Shown: one piece after another, positions 50,082 through 58,428 of the stretch
Numbering within the stretch: position 1 is the stretch's first letter
Layout of the letters: each line of letters opens with the position of its first letter
Origin: Stentor roeselii
Lineage: Eukaryota; Ciliophora; Heterotrichea; Heterotrichida; Stentoridae
Direction of reading: 5' to 3'
Assembly (NCBI GenBank): GCA_006503475.1
Contig: RSEH01000083.1
Span: 62,001 to 126,000 of the forward strand
Length of the DNA: 64,000 bases
Made by a program: the position numbers and the translations under genes
Notes under the pieces: model-generated
The model's input: only the letters and a program-made list of their open reading frames with translations
What the model was told of the DNA's origin: nothing
Databases searched by the model: none

Positions 50082-51428
50082 ATGAAAGTATTCGCAAGTG
50101 TTTTCAACTCTAACGCGAAGTGTCACAAATGCAACGAAAAGTTCAAACTTCACCGTCGAAGACAATGCATAATCTGCAGTATTCCTTAATCAGAAAACCT
50201 ATTTTGCAAGAACTGTAGCGTAAAAGAAACAAACTCGACCCTTGGCTTCTTGGCTCCAAAGCGTTATTGCATTGACTGCCACAGCAACTCTTCAAACCCG
50301 AAGGCTCGAGCGCCTGCTTCATCATCATCGAGTCTTCACGAAGAAAGGAAAGTTCAGACTGCTGACAATACTTTGAGCGAGGCGGATTCAAGTGCTTTGT
50401 TAGCGAAACATCAGACTACCCCCCCGGTGGTCTCGGCCGAAGTGGAATCGCTTTCGAATCAGCTTTCAAGCGTGACCTTTGATGAGCCGAGCTCTGCTGG
50501 AATACTTCCTTCGAAAAGCGAGGTGATTTTTAATTAGATTGAAGAACAGAAGAGAAATATTCGCATCATTGAAGGAAACCCTGAGGTTCATTATGAACTG
50601 GTTAGAAAGATTGGAGAAGGAGGATCGGGAAGTGTTTTTTTAGCCAAAAAAAGAGCGACTAATGAAAACTTTGCCTTGAAGAGAATTATTTTGAAGACTA
50701 AGCAGCAGTATGATCAGATTGTTAATGAGATATCGATGACTGTCATGAGTCAGAATCCTTGTGTTGTTAGTTATTATGAAAGTTATAAGCATAGCACGTG
50801 TCTTTGGATCGTGGTGGAGCTAATGAAAGGTAACCTAACCGACCTAATAATGGACAAAGCAGGTGAAATCCCTGAGAACCTAATGGCCTACATTTCAAGA
50901 GAAGTCCTAATCGGTTTACTTCACCTCCACCGTCAATTCCGTATTCACCGTGACATAAAAAGCGACAACATCCTTCTTTCCCTGGACGGTAGCGTAAAAC
51001 TGGGTGACTTCGGTTACGCTGCTCAACTAACAGCAGAGCAAGACAAGCGAACGACAGTCGTCGGGACTCCGAGTTGGATGGCTCCAGAGCTGATCATCGG
51101 TTCGCGATACGATGAAAAGGTCGACATCTGGTCTTTAGGAATCGTTCTTCTCGAAATGGCTGAAGGCGAGCCTCCAAACTTAAGAGAAAATCCGATGAAG
51201 GCCTTATACATGACGGCCAACGGGCCGCCCCCTTCACTAAGCGACAAAAGTCGATGGTCTCAGGAGTTTAACGAGTTCGTCACCGTCTGCCTCACGAAAG
51301 ACCCGGCCCAGAGACCTGGGGCTGAACTGCTCTTGACTCATCCTTTCATTCAACTTTGCTCTGCTGACGGAAAAGCCCACTTCAGCCAGTACCTTGAATC
51401 CTGGATCAAGAAAAAGAGGAAGAATTAA
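50082..51428 (+). CDS. FYVE-type zinc finger fused to a STE20/PAK-like kinase (two 15-nt introns)
   Basis: Splicing out 50179-50193 and 50523-50537 gives 438 residues. The first ~65 are a compact FYVE-type finger (CHKCNEKFKLHRRRQCIIC then KNLFCKNCS and YCIDC); intron 1 lies exactly inside the RRxxCxxC part, and removal restores the motif. A Ser/Ala-rich linker (~70-145) leads to the kinase domain (~165-425): GEGGSGSVF, ALKR, IHRDIKSDN, LGDFGYA, GTPSWMAPE, all intact and of the STE20/PAK type. There is no CRIB domain. FYVE fingers bind PI3P on endosomes, so endosomal recruitment of a PAK-like kinase is inferred. The WxxD motif of strong PI3P binders is not evident. Confidence 0.9.
50179..50193 (+). 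other. 15-nt intron 1 of the FYVE-kinase gene
   Basis: GTATTCCTTAATCAG, with in-frame TAA and A at position 10; the only firm intron here ending in CAG. Splicing rebuilds the CIICKNLFCKNCS zinc motif. Confidence 0.95.
50523..50537 (+). other. 15-nt intron 2 of the FYVE-kinase gene
   Basis: GTGATTTTTAATTAG, with in-frame TAG and A at position 10; the only firm intron starting GTG. It joins the linker to the kinase domain. Confidence 0.9.
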
Positions 51429-51448
51429 ATTTAGATAGCTTCAAATAA

Positions 51449-52498
51449 ATGGAAAGACAAAACTCACTTGCTTCACCTACAACTCCTGATGACCCTGCTT
51501 TGGAATTAAAGAGAAAAGTCGCTATGCTTAATAAGGCACTTAAGAAAGAACAGGAAGATAAGCAGAAAGAATTTGAGGAACTTGAAGGGTTGAAGAAAAA
51601 ACTTAGTTTACTTGAATTGTCGCTTAATGAAAAAGATGCACAGATTGAAATTTCGAATCAGGAAAGAGAAAGATTGCAGAATGATTTGAATTATTTAATT
51701 GAAAGGTCGCCTAAGAAAGTTGCTCCTGTTGTTGATAGTGTTGCGAATTTAGAAGCGGAAAATAAGACCTTGTTAGAAGAGTTTAATGAACTTACGAAGA
51801 AAAATAAAGAATTGAAAAATAAGTTTGAAGTCCTTTTTTCTTCGAATTCGGAAGTGAAGGGGCAGGTTGAGTTGAAAGAAAAGCATATTCATGGAGTTAT
51901 TGAAGACTTGACCTCCACCCTCGCTGAACTGGAAAGGCAAGAAGAACAGGTTTTAAGAGAACTGGAACAATCAACAAGTTACTACTCTTCACTTTCAGAC
52001 TCTTATAATAAAATGACTAATGAGTTCCATGAAAACCAGTCGCATAAGAAGCAGATTGAAGAGGAAATTATTAGTTTCACGAAAGAACTACAGATTAAGC
52101 AAAATCAACTCTTGAGACTCAATGAAAGACTTCTTAAGCAAAGTGAAAATGAAGCAATTTTATCTGATAAATTGATGCAGTATAAAAATGAACTTGTGGA
52201 AGCTGAGAGTTACTATCAACGACATGAAGTAGTTAAAGTCAACAATTCACTTAATAACCCTGTGGTTCTAATTCTCAAACACGACCACACAGGAGAGTAC
52301 ATCCTTGAAATAGAGGAAAGGAATGATAAAGTTGTTTATGGAGTCACTAGTGTTGACTGCGTTGCAAGACATCCTCATAACGAAAGAAGGTTTTTTATCA
52401 GAATCAATCAAGGATACACTTTGGAATTCGAGTCACCTAACAGTGAAAGTATCGTATCAAAAATGACTTTTTTCTTAGAGAATGCGAAAAATGATTAA
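51449..52498 (+). CDS. Coiled-coil protein with a small C-terminal beta domain
   Basis: A 349-residue protein, 20 bp after the kinase gene on the same strand. Residues ~20-260 form a long coiled coil rich in Glu, Lys and Leu. The last ~85 residues (VVLILKHDHTGEYILEIEE, then FFIRINQGYTLEFESPN) have a beta-strand pattern ending in a helix, suggestive of a PH-like fold, but no specific family is evident. A tether or scaffold role is possible; a link to the neighbouring kinase is only positional. Confidence 0.7.
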   Translation: MERQNSLASPTTPDDPALELKRKVAMLNKALKKEQEDKQKEFEELEGLKKKLSLLELSLNEKDAQIEISNQERERLQNDLNYLIERSPKKVAPVVDSVANLEAENKTLLEEFNELTKKNKELKNKFEVLFSSNSEVKGQVELKEKHIHGVIEDLTSTLAELERQEEQVLRELEQSTSYYSSLSDSYNKMTNEFHENQSHKKQIEEEIISFTKELQIKQNQLLRLNERLLKQSENEAILSDKLMQYKNELVEAESYYQRHEVVKVNNSLNNPVVLILKHDHTGEYILEIEERNDKVVYGVTSVDCVARHPHNERRFFIRINQGYTLEFESPNSESIVSKMTFFLENAKND

Positions 52499-52727
52499 AT
52501 AATGTTTTACTCGAAAAACTTTCAAATTTCTAATTAATACGTTAGATAAATCATTTACTTTTCAACTACCTTGAAACACTTTCATGAAAAGTCTTAGATC
52601 TTGAATCAGATTATCAAACAATTTCTGAAATAAATCTGATCCAAGACCATCTATTTCTCAAGATCTTGAATAAAAAAGCCTATCAAGGAGGATTCAACTT
52701 TTAGCTGAATTAACTACAATAATATCA

Positions 52728-53276
52728 TTACTTAAATTTCCTTAAGATAGTCTTTGATGGAGTTTTGGTCACTATTTTATAGTATCTTGTATTCAGACTT
52801 TGTGACACAAGCTTATTACTTAAGTTCTTTACACTAGAAGTTTGTACAGAGTTGGATATTGTTGAAGAGTTCTTTGAAACTAGTCTTGATTTTAATATGT
52901 GCTTCTTTTCTGCGTATTGATCTACTATTGCTGGAACTGGCTCTGATAAGTTGCGATGTTGAAGGAAGATACTTGTTGAGGGGATTGATAAGTCTGCTGC
53001 AGGCTCTATGAAATCATCTGGGTTTAAAGGAGATGAACCACTTAAAGATACGAATACTTTTATAGGAGGCTTGGGTATGTCTTCACTGTAACAACTTGAT
53101 GCTATTGTCGTTGATGGAGTCATTTTCAAGGGAATTGATCGAGATTTTTCATGATTGGATGATGATATTAACTGGACTTTCACGTTTATTGACTTGCCTA
53201 GTTTGCAGGTATTCACAAGTTTAGAAGGGGAGATTGAGGATCGGGTAGTTCGTTTTACAACCTTGCAATTGTGCAT
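52728..53276 (-). CDS. Ser/Thr-rich unknown protein
   Basis: A 182-residue basic protein rich in Ser, Thr, Lys and Pro, probably largely disordered (TTRSSISPSK, LVSKNSSTISNSVQTSS). No domain, signal or membrane segment. The length of the open frame in AT-rich DNA supports a gene, but no homology is recognised. Confidence 0.5.
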   Translation of the reverse strand: MHNCKVVKRTTRSSISPSKLVNTCKLGKSINVKVQLISSSNHEKSRSIPLKMTPSTTIASSCYSEDIPKPPIKVFVSLSGSSPLNPDDFIEPAADLSIPSTSIFLQHRNLSEPVPAIVDQYAEKKHILKSRLVSKNSSTISNSVQTSSVKNLSNKLVSQSLNTRYYKIVTKTPSKTILRKFK

Positions 53277-53355
53277 TTACATAGTTTAATTGTAAGAATC
53301 TAGTCATTTAGTAATATGAGAAATAGTTGAAAATTCCCATTTATAATCCTAATAA

Positions 53356-53487
53356 ATGAAAAGAACATCATCAGACGAAAAGACTTGCATGATGATCCAA
53401 CTCATCTTAGGTTCCATCCTTTTACTCATCATCGGCTACGTGCTCTGGGGTATCGGTTCAAAAGAACTACAACTGCATCCAAGATAA
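53356..53487 (+). CDS. 43-residue single-pass membrane microprotein
   Basis: ATG at 53356 opens a 43-codon frame: a polar N-terminus (MKRTSSDEKTC), one strong hydrophobic helix (MIQLILGSILLLIIGYVLWG) and a short polar tail. GC content and codon choice resemble nearby coding exons more than the flanks. It lies 10 bp before the roadblock gene's ATG. It may be a small complex subunit, for example of an ER or mitochondrial complex, but the family is not recognised. The alternative is a chance ORF in the roadblock promoter. Confidence 0.5.
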   Translation: MKRTSSDEKTCMMIQLILGSILLLIIGYVLWGIGSKELQLHPR

Positions 53488-53497
53488 TAATTTAAAA

Positions 53498-53806
53498 ATG
53501 GTAAAAACCACTTAGAGTGAGATCGAAGAAGCATTCATGCGAATCAAGACGCACAAGGGCATCAAAGGAATAATAATTTCACATTACAACGGCGTGGCAG
53601 TGAAAAGCACAATGAACTGGAACGACACTTTGACTTACACAAGTCTTTTATCCGGTCTCATCCTGACCGCAAAGTCAAAAGTAAAAGACTTAGACTCTAC
53701 AAATGAGTTAGTTTTTCTCAGAGTCCGAAGCAAAAAATATGAAATAATGGTCGCCCCTGACAAGGAGTACTTCTTAATCGTCATCCAGAACCCAGACGAA
53801 GAATGA
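53498..53806 (+). CDS. DYNLRB: Dynein light chain, roadblock/LC7 type (15-nt intron after ATG)
   Basis: Exon 1 is only the ATG; the intron at 53501-53515 follows at once, then SEIEEAFMRIKTHKGIKGI. The 97-residue product has the full roadblock fold pattern (GIIISHYNGVAVKST, YTSLLSGLILTAKSKVKDL, ELVFLRVRSKKYEIMVAPD, YFLIVIQNP) and the usual family length of ~96. It is a dimeric light chain on dynein intermediate chains, in cytoplasmic, axonemal and IFT dyneins. Without the intron the gene would have to start at an internal Met and lose the first helix. Confidence 0.95.
53501..53515 (+). other. 15-nt intron directly after the roadblock start codon
   Basis: GTAAAAACCACTTAG, with in-frame TAG and A at position 10. 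The upstream coding exon consists of the ATG alone. Confidence 0.92.
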
Positions 53807-53834
53807 TTAGAATAAAATAGTGAAAATTATTAAG

Positions 53835-54323
53835 TTATCCTCCAAAAGTTCGAATCACCAGAAATACTGTCTCGGTTTGAGTAAAGTGATAGTCTTTTAT
53901 CTGGTCTTCATCTTGCATTGCTTTTCCTCTACACAGTAACAACTGTGTTTTTGGACTGATTCCTTCGATTTCCTCGATTTTTCGCTTAAGGGTTTCGATT
54001 GAGTCTTCTGGGGATAAAGTAAATTCAAGCATGCTGCCTTTGAAATTTCGAACTAACAGGTGAACTTTATCGGATTCTTGATTTTCTGTTTTTTCGCCAA
54101 GGCAGGAGAGTAAAATTGCTTCAATTGTTTTGCATTTTTCTAGATTTTCGAAAGTTTTAAATGTTTTTGTGCAGCTTGGGCAGGTTATTCTGTTGGATTT
54201 GCTGTATCTTCTCACACATTCTATGCATATTGTGTGAAAACAGGGAAGTTTCACTGCGTAAGTTTCTTTTATTTGGTAGAGTTTAAAACAAATTGGGCAT
54301 TCCATGTATTTATTAATTTCCAT
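53835..54323 (-). CDS. RING finger-ubiquitin fusion ending in free Gly-Gly
   Basis: A 162-residue protein. Residues ~8-55 form a C3HC4 RING (CPIC, then PCFHTICIEC and CPSC). After a ~30-residue linker, residues ~86-162 are a ubiquitin fold (VHLLVRNFKGSMLEFTLSPE, IETLKRKIEEIEGI, QLLLCRGKAMQDED, DYHFTQTETVFLVIRTFGG), and the stop codon follows the GG directly. RINGs recruit E2 enzymes; the terminal GG would allow activation and conjugation of the whole protein like ubiquitin. Ubl-RING proteins such as parkin have the opposite order. Conjugation is inference. Confidence 0.85.
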   Translation of the reverse strand: MEINKYMECPICFKLYQIKETYAVKLPCFHTICIECVRRYSKSNRITCPSCTKTFKTFENLEKCKTIEAILLSCLGEKTENQESDKVHLLVRNFKGSMLEFTLSPEDSIETLKRKIEEIEGISPKTQLLLCRGKAMQDEDQIKDYHFTQTETVFLVIRTFGG

Positions 54324-54415
54324 ATTTGAAGTAACTTTGTAGAGTAAACTTTTAAAGATACCCAGTGAAGATTTATCTTAAATAACTAAATATTCATTAA
54401 TTCTCTAAACTATTT

Positions 54416-55699
54416 TCATTCAGTTGAAAAGCTACTCATGCAGGTGTTGAACTTTGATAAAGACTGGTTGACTATCTGGCAAAGAAGGACTTGTTTCACG
54501 ATTTCTTCACCTTGAGAGCAGATTTTTTTCCCAAAGATGATTTGACAAGCAAGGGAATCACTTGACTCAGAATCAATCCAAAGCCCGCTGATGCCTTTCA
54601 AGTAGTACCAAAGGTCAACTTTACCTGATTTCAGGTCTTGATAGAGTCTTGTGTCGTTTATTGAGTAACCGTATCTTGAAGTATATGTGAAAGATTTCCA
54701 GTTGCCGGTTATGTTGTAACCATCGATGTTGTATTGCGTGTAGTCTGTGAGATCTGATTTGTAGTAACGGAAACCTGGATTGTTTCCGAAAAATGGGGAA
54801 ATTGAAGGGGTTAGGAACATTGAGGTTGAACCGATTATTTGGAAGGCACCGTTGTGGTAGTGACCTCCGAAAACTGCTGAGATTTTAGAACTGTATTCGT
54901 TTATTATGTCTACTAGGGAATCAGAAAATATTTCTATCATACTCATTTTTCCCCCTCCATAAAGTCCCAAGCCAGGAGGAATATGCATGGTAATTAAATT
55001 CCTATCATTAATCTGCAACTGCGCCCTAAGCCACATCAACTCACTGAACCCATGAATCATGGACCCATCAAAGTTAACACTAAAAAAATCCGAGTTCAAA
55101 GCGATGACATTAAACCCTGAAGCCGTTTTACAGCTGAAGTACCCATCAGTAAAAAAGGTATAAGGAATATTTTTCACCAAAGGGTTCCAAACAGAGTACA
55201 AAAAGTCCAAATACTGAATTTTTATCAGTCCAGTGGGCATTTCATAGTCAACATACCCATCATTATTCCCAATCATCGGAATAATCAAAGTTCCAGGAAA
55301 GTACTTCAAAAGCAAATCAGAAACATCTTCAAACGACTCTTGAACAAGCTGAATATTATAAACAGGGTCAAATTCCTTATTTTCCTTCAGCAAAGCTGAA
55401 GTATAATGAGCGACAATATCTCCAGTTAGTAGAATAAACTCAGGATTCTCATCAATTTGAAACATTTCAGCCACTGCTGACTCCAGAAGTTCCATTGAAG
55501 AGTCACAGAAAGGTCTTGAAAAGTTTTGCACGTCATTTGTTGGGACTGGCCAAATATCTGAAGTGTAGAAGCCGACATTGTGACAGATAAAGGAACTGTT
55601 GTAGTTGCCTTGATAGGCGATGTCGTAGTGCAGGTCTGAAATTACGAAGAAGTTGCTCGTGGCGAGGACCAGGAGAAGATAAAAATGAAAGGATTTCAT
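54416..55699 (-). CDS. Secreted/lysosomal acid sphingomyelinase-like phosphodiesterase (SMPDL3/Ppn1 type)
   Basis: A 427-residue protein with a hydrophobic N-terminus (MKSFHFYLLLVLATSNFFV) as signal peptide or anchor. The calcineurin-like phosphoesterase metal sites are in order: SDLHYD (D22, H24), TGDIV, GNNDGY, MHIPPG and GGHYHNG. The family includes acid sphingomyelinase, SMPDL3A/B and fungal vacuolar endopolyphosphatase Ppn1, which also has GNND. Several NxS/T sites and paired cysteines fit a lumenal or secreted protein. There is no saposin domain, so it is not sphingomyelinase itself. The substrate may be nucleotides, lipids or polyphosphate. Confidence 0.85.
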   Translation of the reverse strand: MKSFHFYLLLVLATSNFFVISDLHYDIAYQGNYNSSFICHNVGFYTSDIWPVPTNDVQNFSRPFCDSSMELLESAVAEMFQIDENPEFILLTGDIVAHYTSALLKENKEFDPVYNIQLVQESFEDVSDLLLKYFPGTLIIPMIGNNDGYVDYEMPTGLIKIQYLDFLYSVWNPLVKNIPYTFFTDGYFSCKTASGFNVIALNSDFFSVNFDGSMIHGFSELMWLRAQLQINDRNLITMHIPPGLGLYGGGKMSMIEIFSDSLVDIINEYSSKISAVFGGHYHNGAFQIIGSTSMFLTPSISPFFGNNPGFRYYKSDLTDYTQYNIDGYNITGNWKSFTYTSRYGYSINDTRLYQDLKSGKVDLWYYLKGISGLWIDSESSDSLACQIIFGKKICSQGEEIVKQVLLCQIVNQSLSKFNTCMSSFSTE

Positions 55700-55748
55700 A
55701 TTTTCATTGGAGAGCTTTAATTGACTTATGAGCCATGCCTAATATTAA

Positions 55749-57017
55749 CTAATCTATCCAAAGAATTTCAGCTGGAGCGAATCCATTGAAGTTAGTGATG
55801 ATACTAGAACTATAGGCTCCTATATTATCCCATATCATCCAGTCCCCGATTTCTAACTCGGGAAGAGGAATGCTTAGAAATACCCAGTCACCTCCGTCAC
55901 AAGTAGGTCCCCAAACAGTCGAGTCAACTGAATTTTCCATATTCTGACTAAATTCAATAATTTTCCCTTTAGTATAAACCGCTCTAGGAGGCGGAGATTT
56001 ATGGTCCCAAAAAACACATGAAAAAGCAGAATAAATCCCTTGATTCACATAATACATAATCCTATCAGGCTGCACATCCCCATCCTCCGACATAATCTGA
56101 GAGTTATTCAAGTACTTTTTCTTGTTAAAGATAGAAACACAAAGCGAATACGCCCTTTGACAAAAGTACCTTCCAGGTTCCGCAACAATCTGAAGTTTCT
56201 CTCCTGAAAACTCATCAGAGGGAAAAAACTTGTCAAGCGCTTCATTAATCGACCTGGCGACTCTTTCAAAAGGCAGTCCAAGGTCAGGAGAGCAGCCTTC
56301 AAAGCAAGAAGAGTACCCGCCTCCTAAGTTAAGTATTGAAAATTCTAAACCCAGCTCATCCCTTGCAAAAGTAAATAATTTTTTGCAGTCTTTAACAGCA
56401 TAATAGTAAGCTTTAGGATTTTTCGCACTGCAACCTACATGAAAACAAAGTCCAATTACTTGCATTCCGAGATTTTTCGCAATTTTCAGAAGTTTCTGAG
56501 AATCAGTCAAATTTACTCCGTATTTATCTTTAAAAGAATACATTGAACCCATTTCTTTTACTGAGATTCGAAGGAGAAGTTGGGCATCGGGGATAATTTT
56601 TTGAATTTTCAGAAGTTCCGACTCAGAATCGAAACTCATCTGTTTTAACCCGTTTTTACCAGCGTAGGTCAGATGGGAGAGTTGTCGACTTGTATTGGAG
56701 TAAATAATTCGGCTTGGATGGACTGACTCTTGAAGAACCATTGATATCTCTGAGATACTTGCACAGTCAAAACCCATTTTTGGGTACTTTGATAGACGCT
56801 GGATAAGGTTTTTGTCTGGGTTGCACTTTACTGCGTAAAATGGATTTACTTGAGGAAGTAACTCGAACCACTTCTTGTAGAGGTAGTCCAATTGACTTGA
56901 GTCGCCCACATAGAAGGCATCTTGAGATTCACTGGATTGCATGAGGTTGGTGATCGTCTCCCATTTCAATGGAGTGGACATAGTCTTATTATAATGGTGG
57001 AAATGTGGATATATCAT
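55749..57017 (-). CDS. ODC1: Ornithine decarboxylase
   Basis: A 422-residue group IV PLP decarboxylase. The PLP lysine is K64 in PFYAVKCN; further motifs are FHVGCSAKN, the LGGGYS phosphate loop, EPGRYF and the active-site WGPTC(373)DGGD. The C-terminal DWMIWDNIGAYSSSI/FNGF segment is typical. It converts ornithine to putrescine, the entry step to polyamines, as a cytosolic dimer with shared active sites. It ends soon after FNGF, without the PEST tail of vertebrate ODC. Translation may start at M1 or M13 (MSTPLKW). Closely related inactive antizyme inhibitors lack key residues that are present here. Confidence 0.93.
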   Translation of the reverse strand: MIYPHFHHYNKTMSTPLKWETITNLMQSSESQDAFYVGDSSQLDYLYKKWFELLPQVNPFYAVKCNPDKNLIQRLSKYPKMGFDCASISEISMVLQESVHPSRIIYSNTSRQLSHLTYAGKNGLKQMSFDSESELLKIQKIIPDAQLLLRISVKEMGSMYSFKDKYGVNLTDSQKLLKIAKNLGMQVIGLCFHVGCSAKNPKAYYYAVKDCKKLFTFARDELGLEFSILNLGGGYSSCFEGCSPDLGLPFERVARSINEALDKFFPSDEFSGEKLQIVAEPGRYFCQRAYSLCVSIFNKKKYLNNSQIMSEDGDVQPDRIMYYVNQGIYSAFSCVFWDHKSPPPRAVYTKGKIIEFSQNMENSVDSTVWGPTCDGGDWVFLSIPLPELEIGDWMIWDNIGAYSSSIITNFNGFAPAEILWID

Positions 57018-57220
57018 TAATGCTATTGGATCAATTTAAATAGTATAATTTTAAGTGTTGTTCACGAGGTTCATAAATAATTATCTAAATTCATTCAAGC
57101 ATTTCAAATTTCTTCTAAATAACTCGAAAATCTCCAAAAATGTAACATCAACCAAATTAATATTATTTTACCTCTAATTCCTCAAAAAGCCAAATCCATT
57201 TAACAACAAAAATACTCCAA

Positions 57221-57976
57221 ATGAAAAACCAAAGCAAATTCCAAAAAGCCTTAAGTCAAATAGACCCAGAGCTTTTATCTCTCTGGGAAAAGTAACTAAA
57301 ACATAGTGAACAGCTCTCTTTAAAAGCCCAGCTAATCGAAGAAGACGTTTTATCCTTCAACTTTTCCGACAACCCATTAAAACTAATAGCAGGAGTCGAC
57401 ATATCCGCAGATAAATCCGATCAGAACCGTGCAGTATCAAGTCTAGTGATTCAGAGTTATCCCGAATTCGACATTCTTTACACAGACACCGAAGAAGTTC
57501 ACTTGGACTACCCTTACGTGCCCGGCTTCCTCGCATTCCGAGAAGTTCCTCATCTAGAGAGACTTATTCAAAGGTCGCCCATCAGGCCTCAGGTCATTCT
57601 CGTCGACGGAAACGGAATTTTTCATAACAGGGGCTTTGGACTTGCCAGTCATTTGGGGGTGAAGACTGGAATTCCGACAATCGGATGTGGAAAAACTGTT
57701 TTCGCTGTTGATGGAATCACGGTTAATAGTGTTAAAAAAATTTCTAAGGACCTTTTGCAGGCTGGTGATAAAAGCTTATTGGTGGGTAAATCTGGAAAGG
57801 TCTGGGGATGTGCTTTGAGAGCTACTGATGAAAGTGTTAATCCTATTATTATTTCTGTTGGACACTTGATTTCTTTGGATAGTGCTATCAAGGTGGTATC
57901 ACAGGCTTGCTTTTATCGTGTGCCTGAACCGATTAGGCAGGCGGATAAACTTTCGAGAAGGCTGGTTGGTAGATAA
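57221..57976 (+). CDS. ENDOV: Endonuclease V (one 15-nt intron)
   Basis: The intron at 57292-57306 is removed to give 246 residues. Motifs in order: GVDIS (first metal Asp), YVPGFLAFRE, the catalytic VILVDGNG, then H-x-RGFGLASHLGV, and GCGKTVFAVDG where most relatives have GVAKK. ENDOV cleaves beside deoxyinosine in DNA or inosine in RNA; eukaryotic forms act mainly on inosine-containing RNA. Splicing joins LLSLWEKN to EQLSLKAQL, the family's N-terminal helix. It is divergent from ODC (203 bp). Confidence 0.93.
57292..57306 (+). other. 15-nt intron in the endonuclease V gene
   Basis: GTAACTAAAACATAG, with in-frame TAA in the unspliced frame and A at position 10. It joins the N-terminal helix to the catalytic core. 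Confidence 0.93.
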
Positions 57977-58428
57977 ATTATTTTGTTCAGCGTGAATTTT
58001 TTTTAATTCAGGAAGGAATATTGGGATTTTGTAGATTTTTTAAGAGTGAGTGATCGAAAATAACTTATTGAAGTTTCTTTATCATGATATGGGAATAGAT
58101 AATATGATAATGTTAATTATTTCTTTATAAGAATATATTAAACTATGTCTCATATATGGAAAAAACTATAAACTCATGAATTAAATATGCAATAATTTTC
58201 AAAGAATATAATCTTATATTGATTCATTCATATTAAACCTACTTGATGGGCTCAGTAATCCACCCAACATTTCCAAATCTCCATATTCAACAATCAACTA
58301 TTTCTCCACCTCAACCTTCCCCACTCCAAACCCAGACATAAATCCCAAAAACCAATTTAAACAAAACATCTAAAAACCCTAAACTCACATCCAAAATATC
58401 CAAAAATCTTAAAAAAACGTCTAAATAA
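57977..58428. promoter_or_regulatory. Intergenic region with C/A-rich 5' flank of the USP gene
   Basis: The first ~270 bp are plain AT-rich. From ~58250 to 58428 the plus strand is C/A-rich and nearly G-free, with words such as AAAACATCTAAAAACCCTAAACT, shortened here as AACCCTAAACT. Probable promoter of the USP gene; no gene inside. Confidence 0.4.

Noticed and set aside
35631-50537. In-frame TAG and TAA within kinase genes as evidence for ciliate stop-codon reassignment
   Set aside because: Each lies in a 15-nt GT-AG intron whose removal restores a conserved motif, and all three stops end genes elsewhere in the window.
54416-55699. GNND in place of GNHD as an inactivating change in the phosphodiesterase
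   Set aside because: To my knowledge fungal Ppn1 relatives carry GNND and are active, so it is within family variation.
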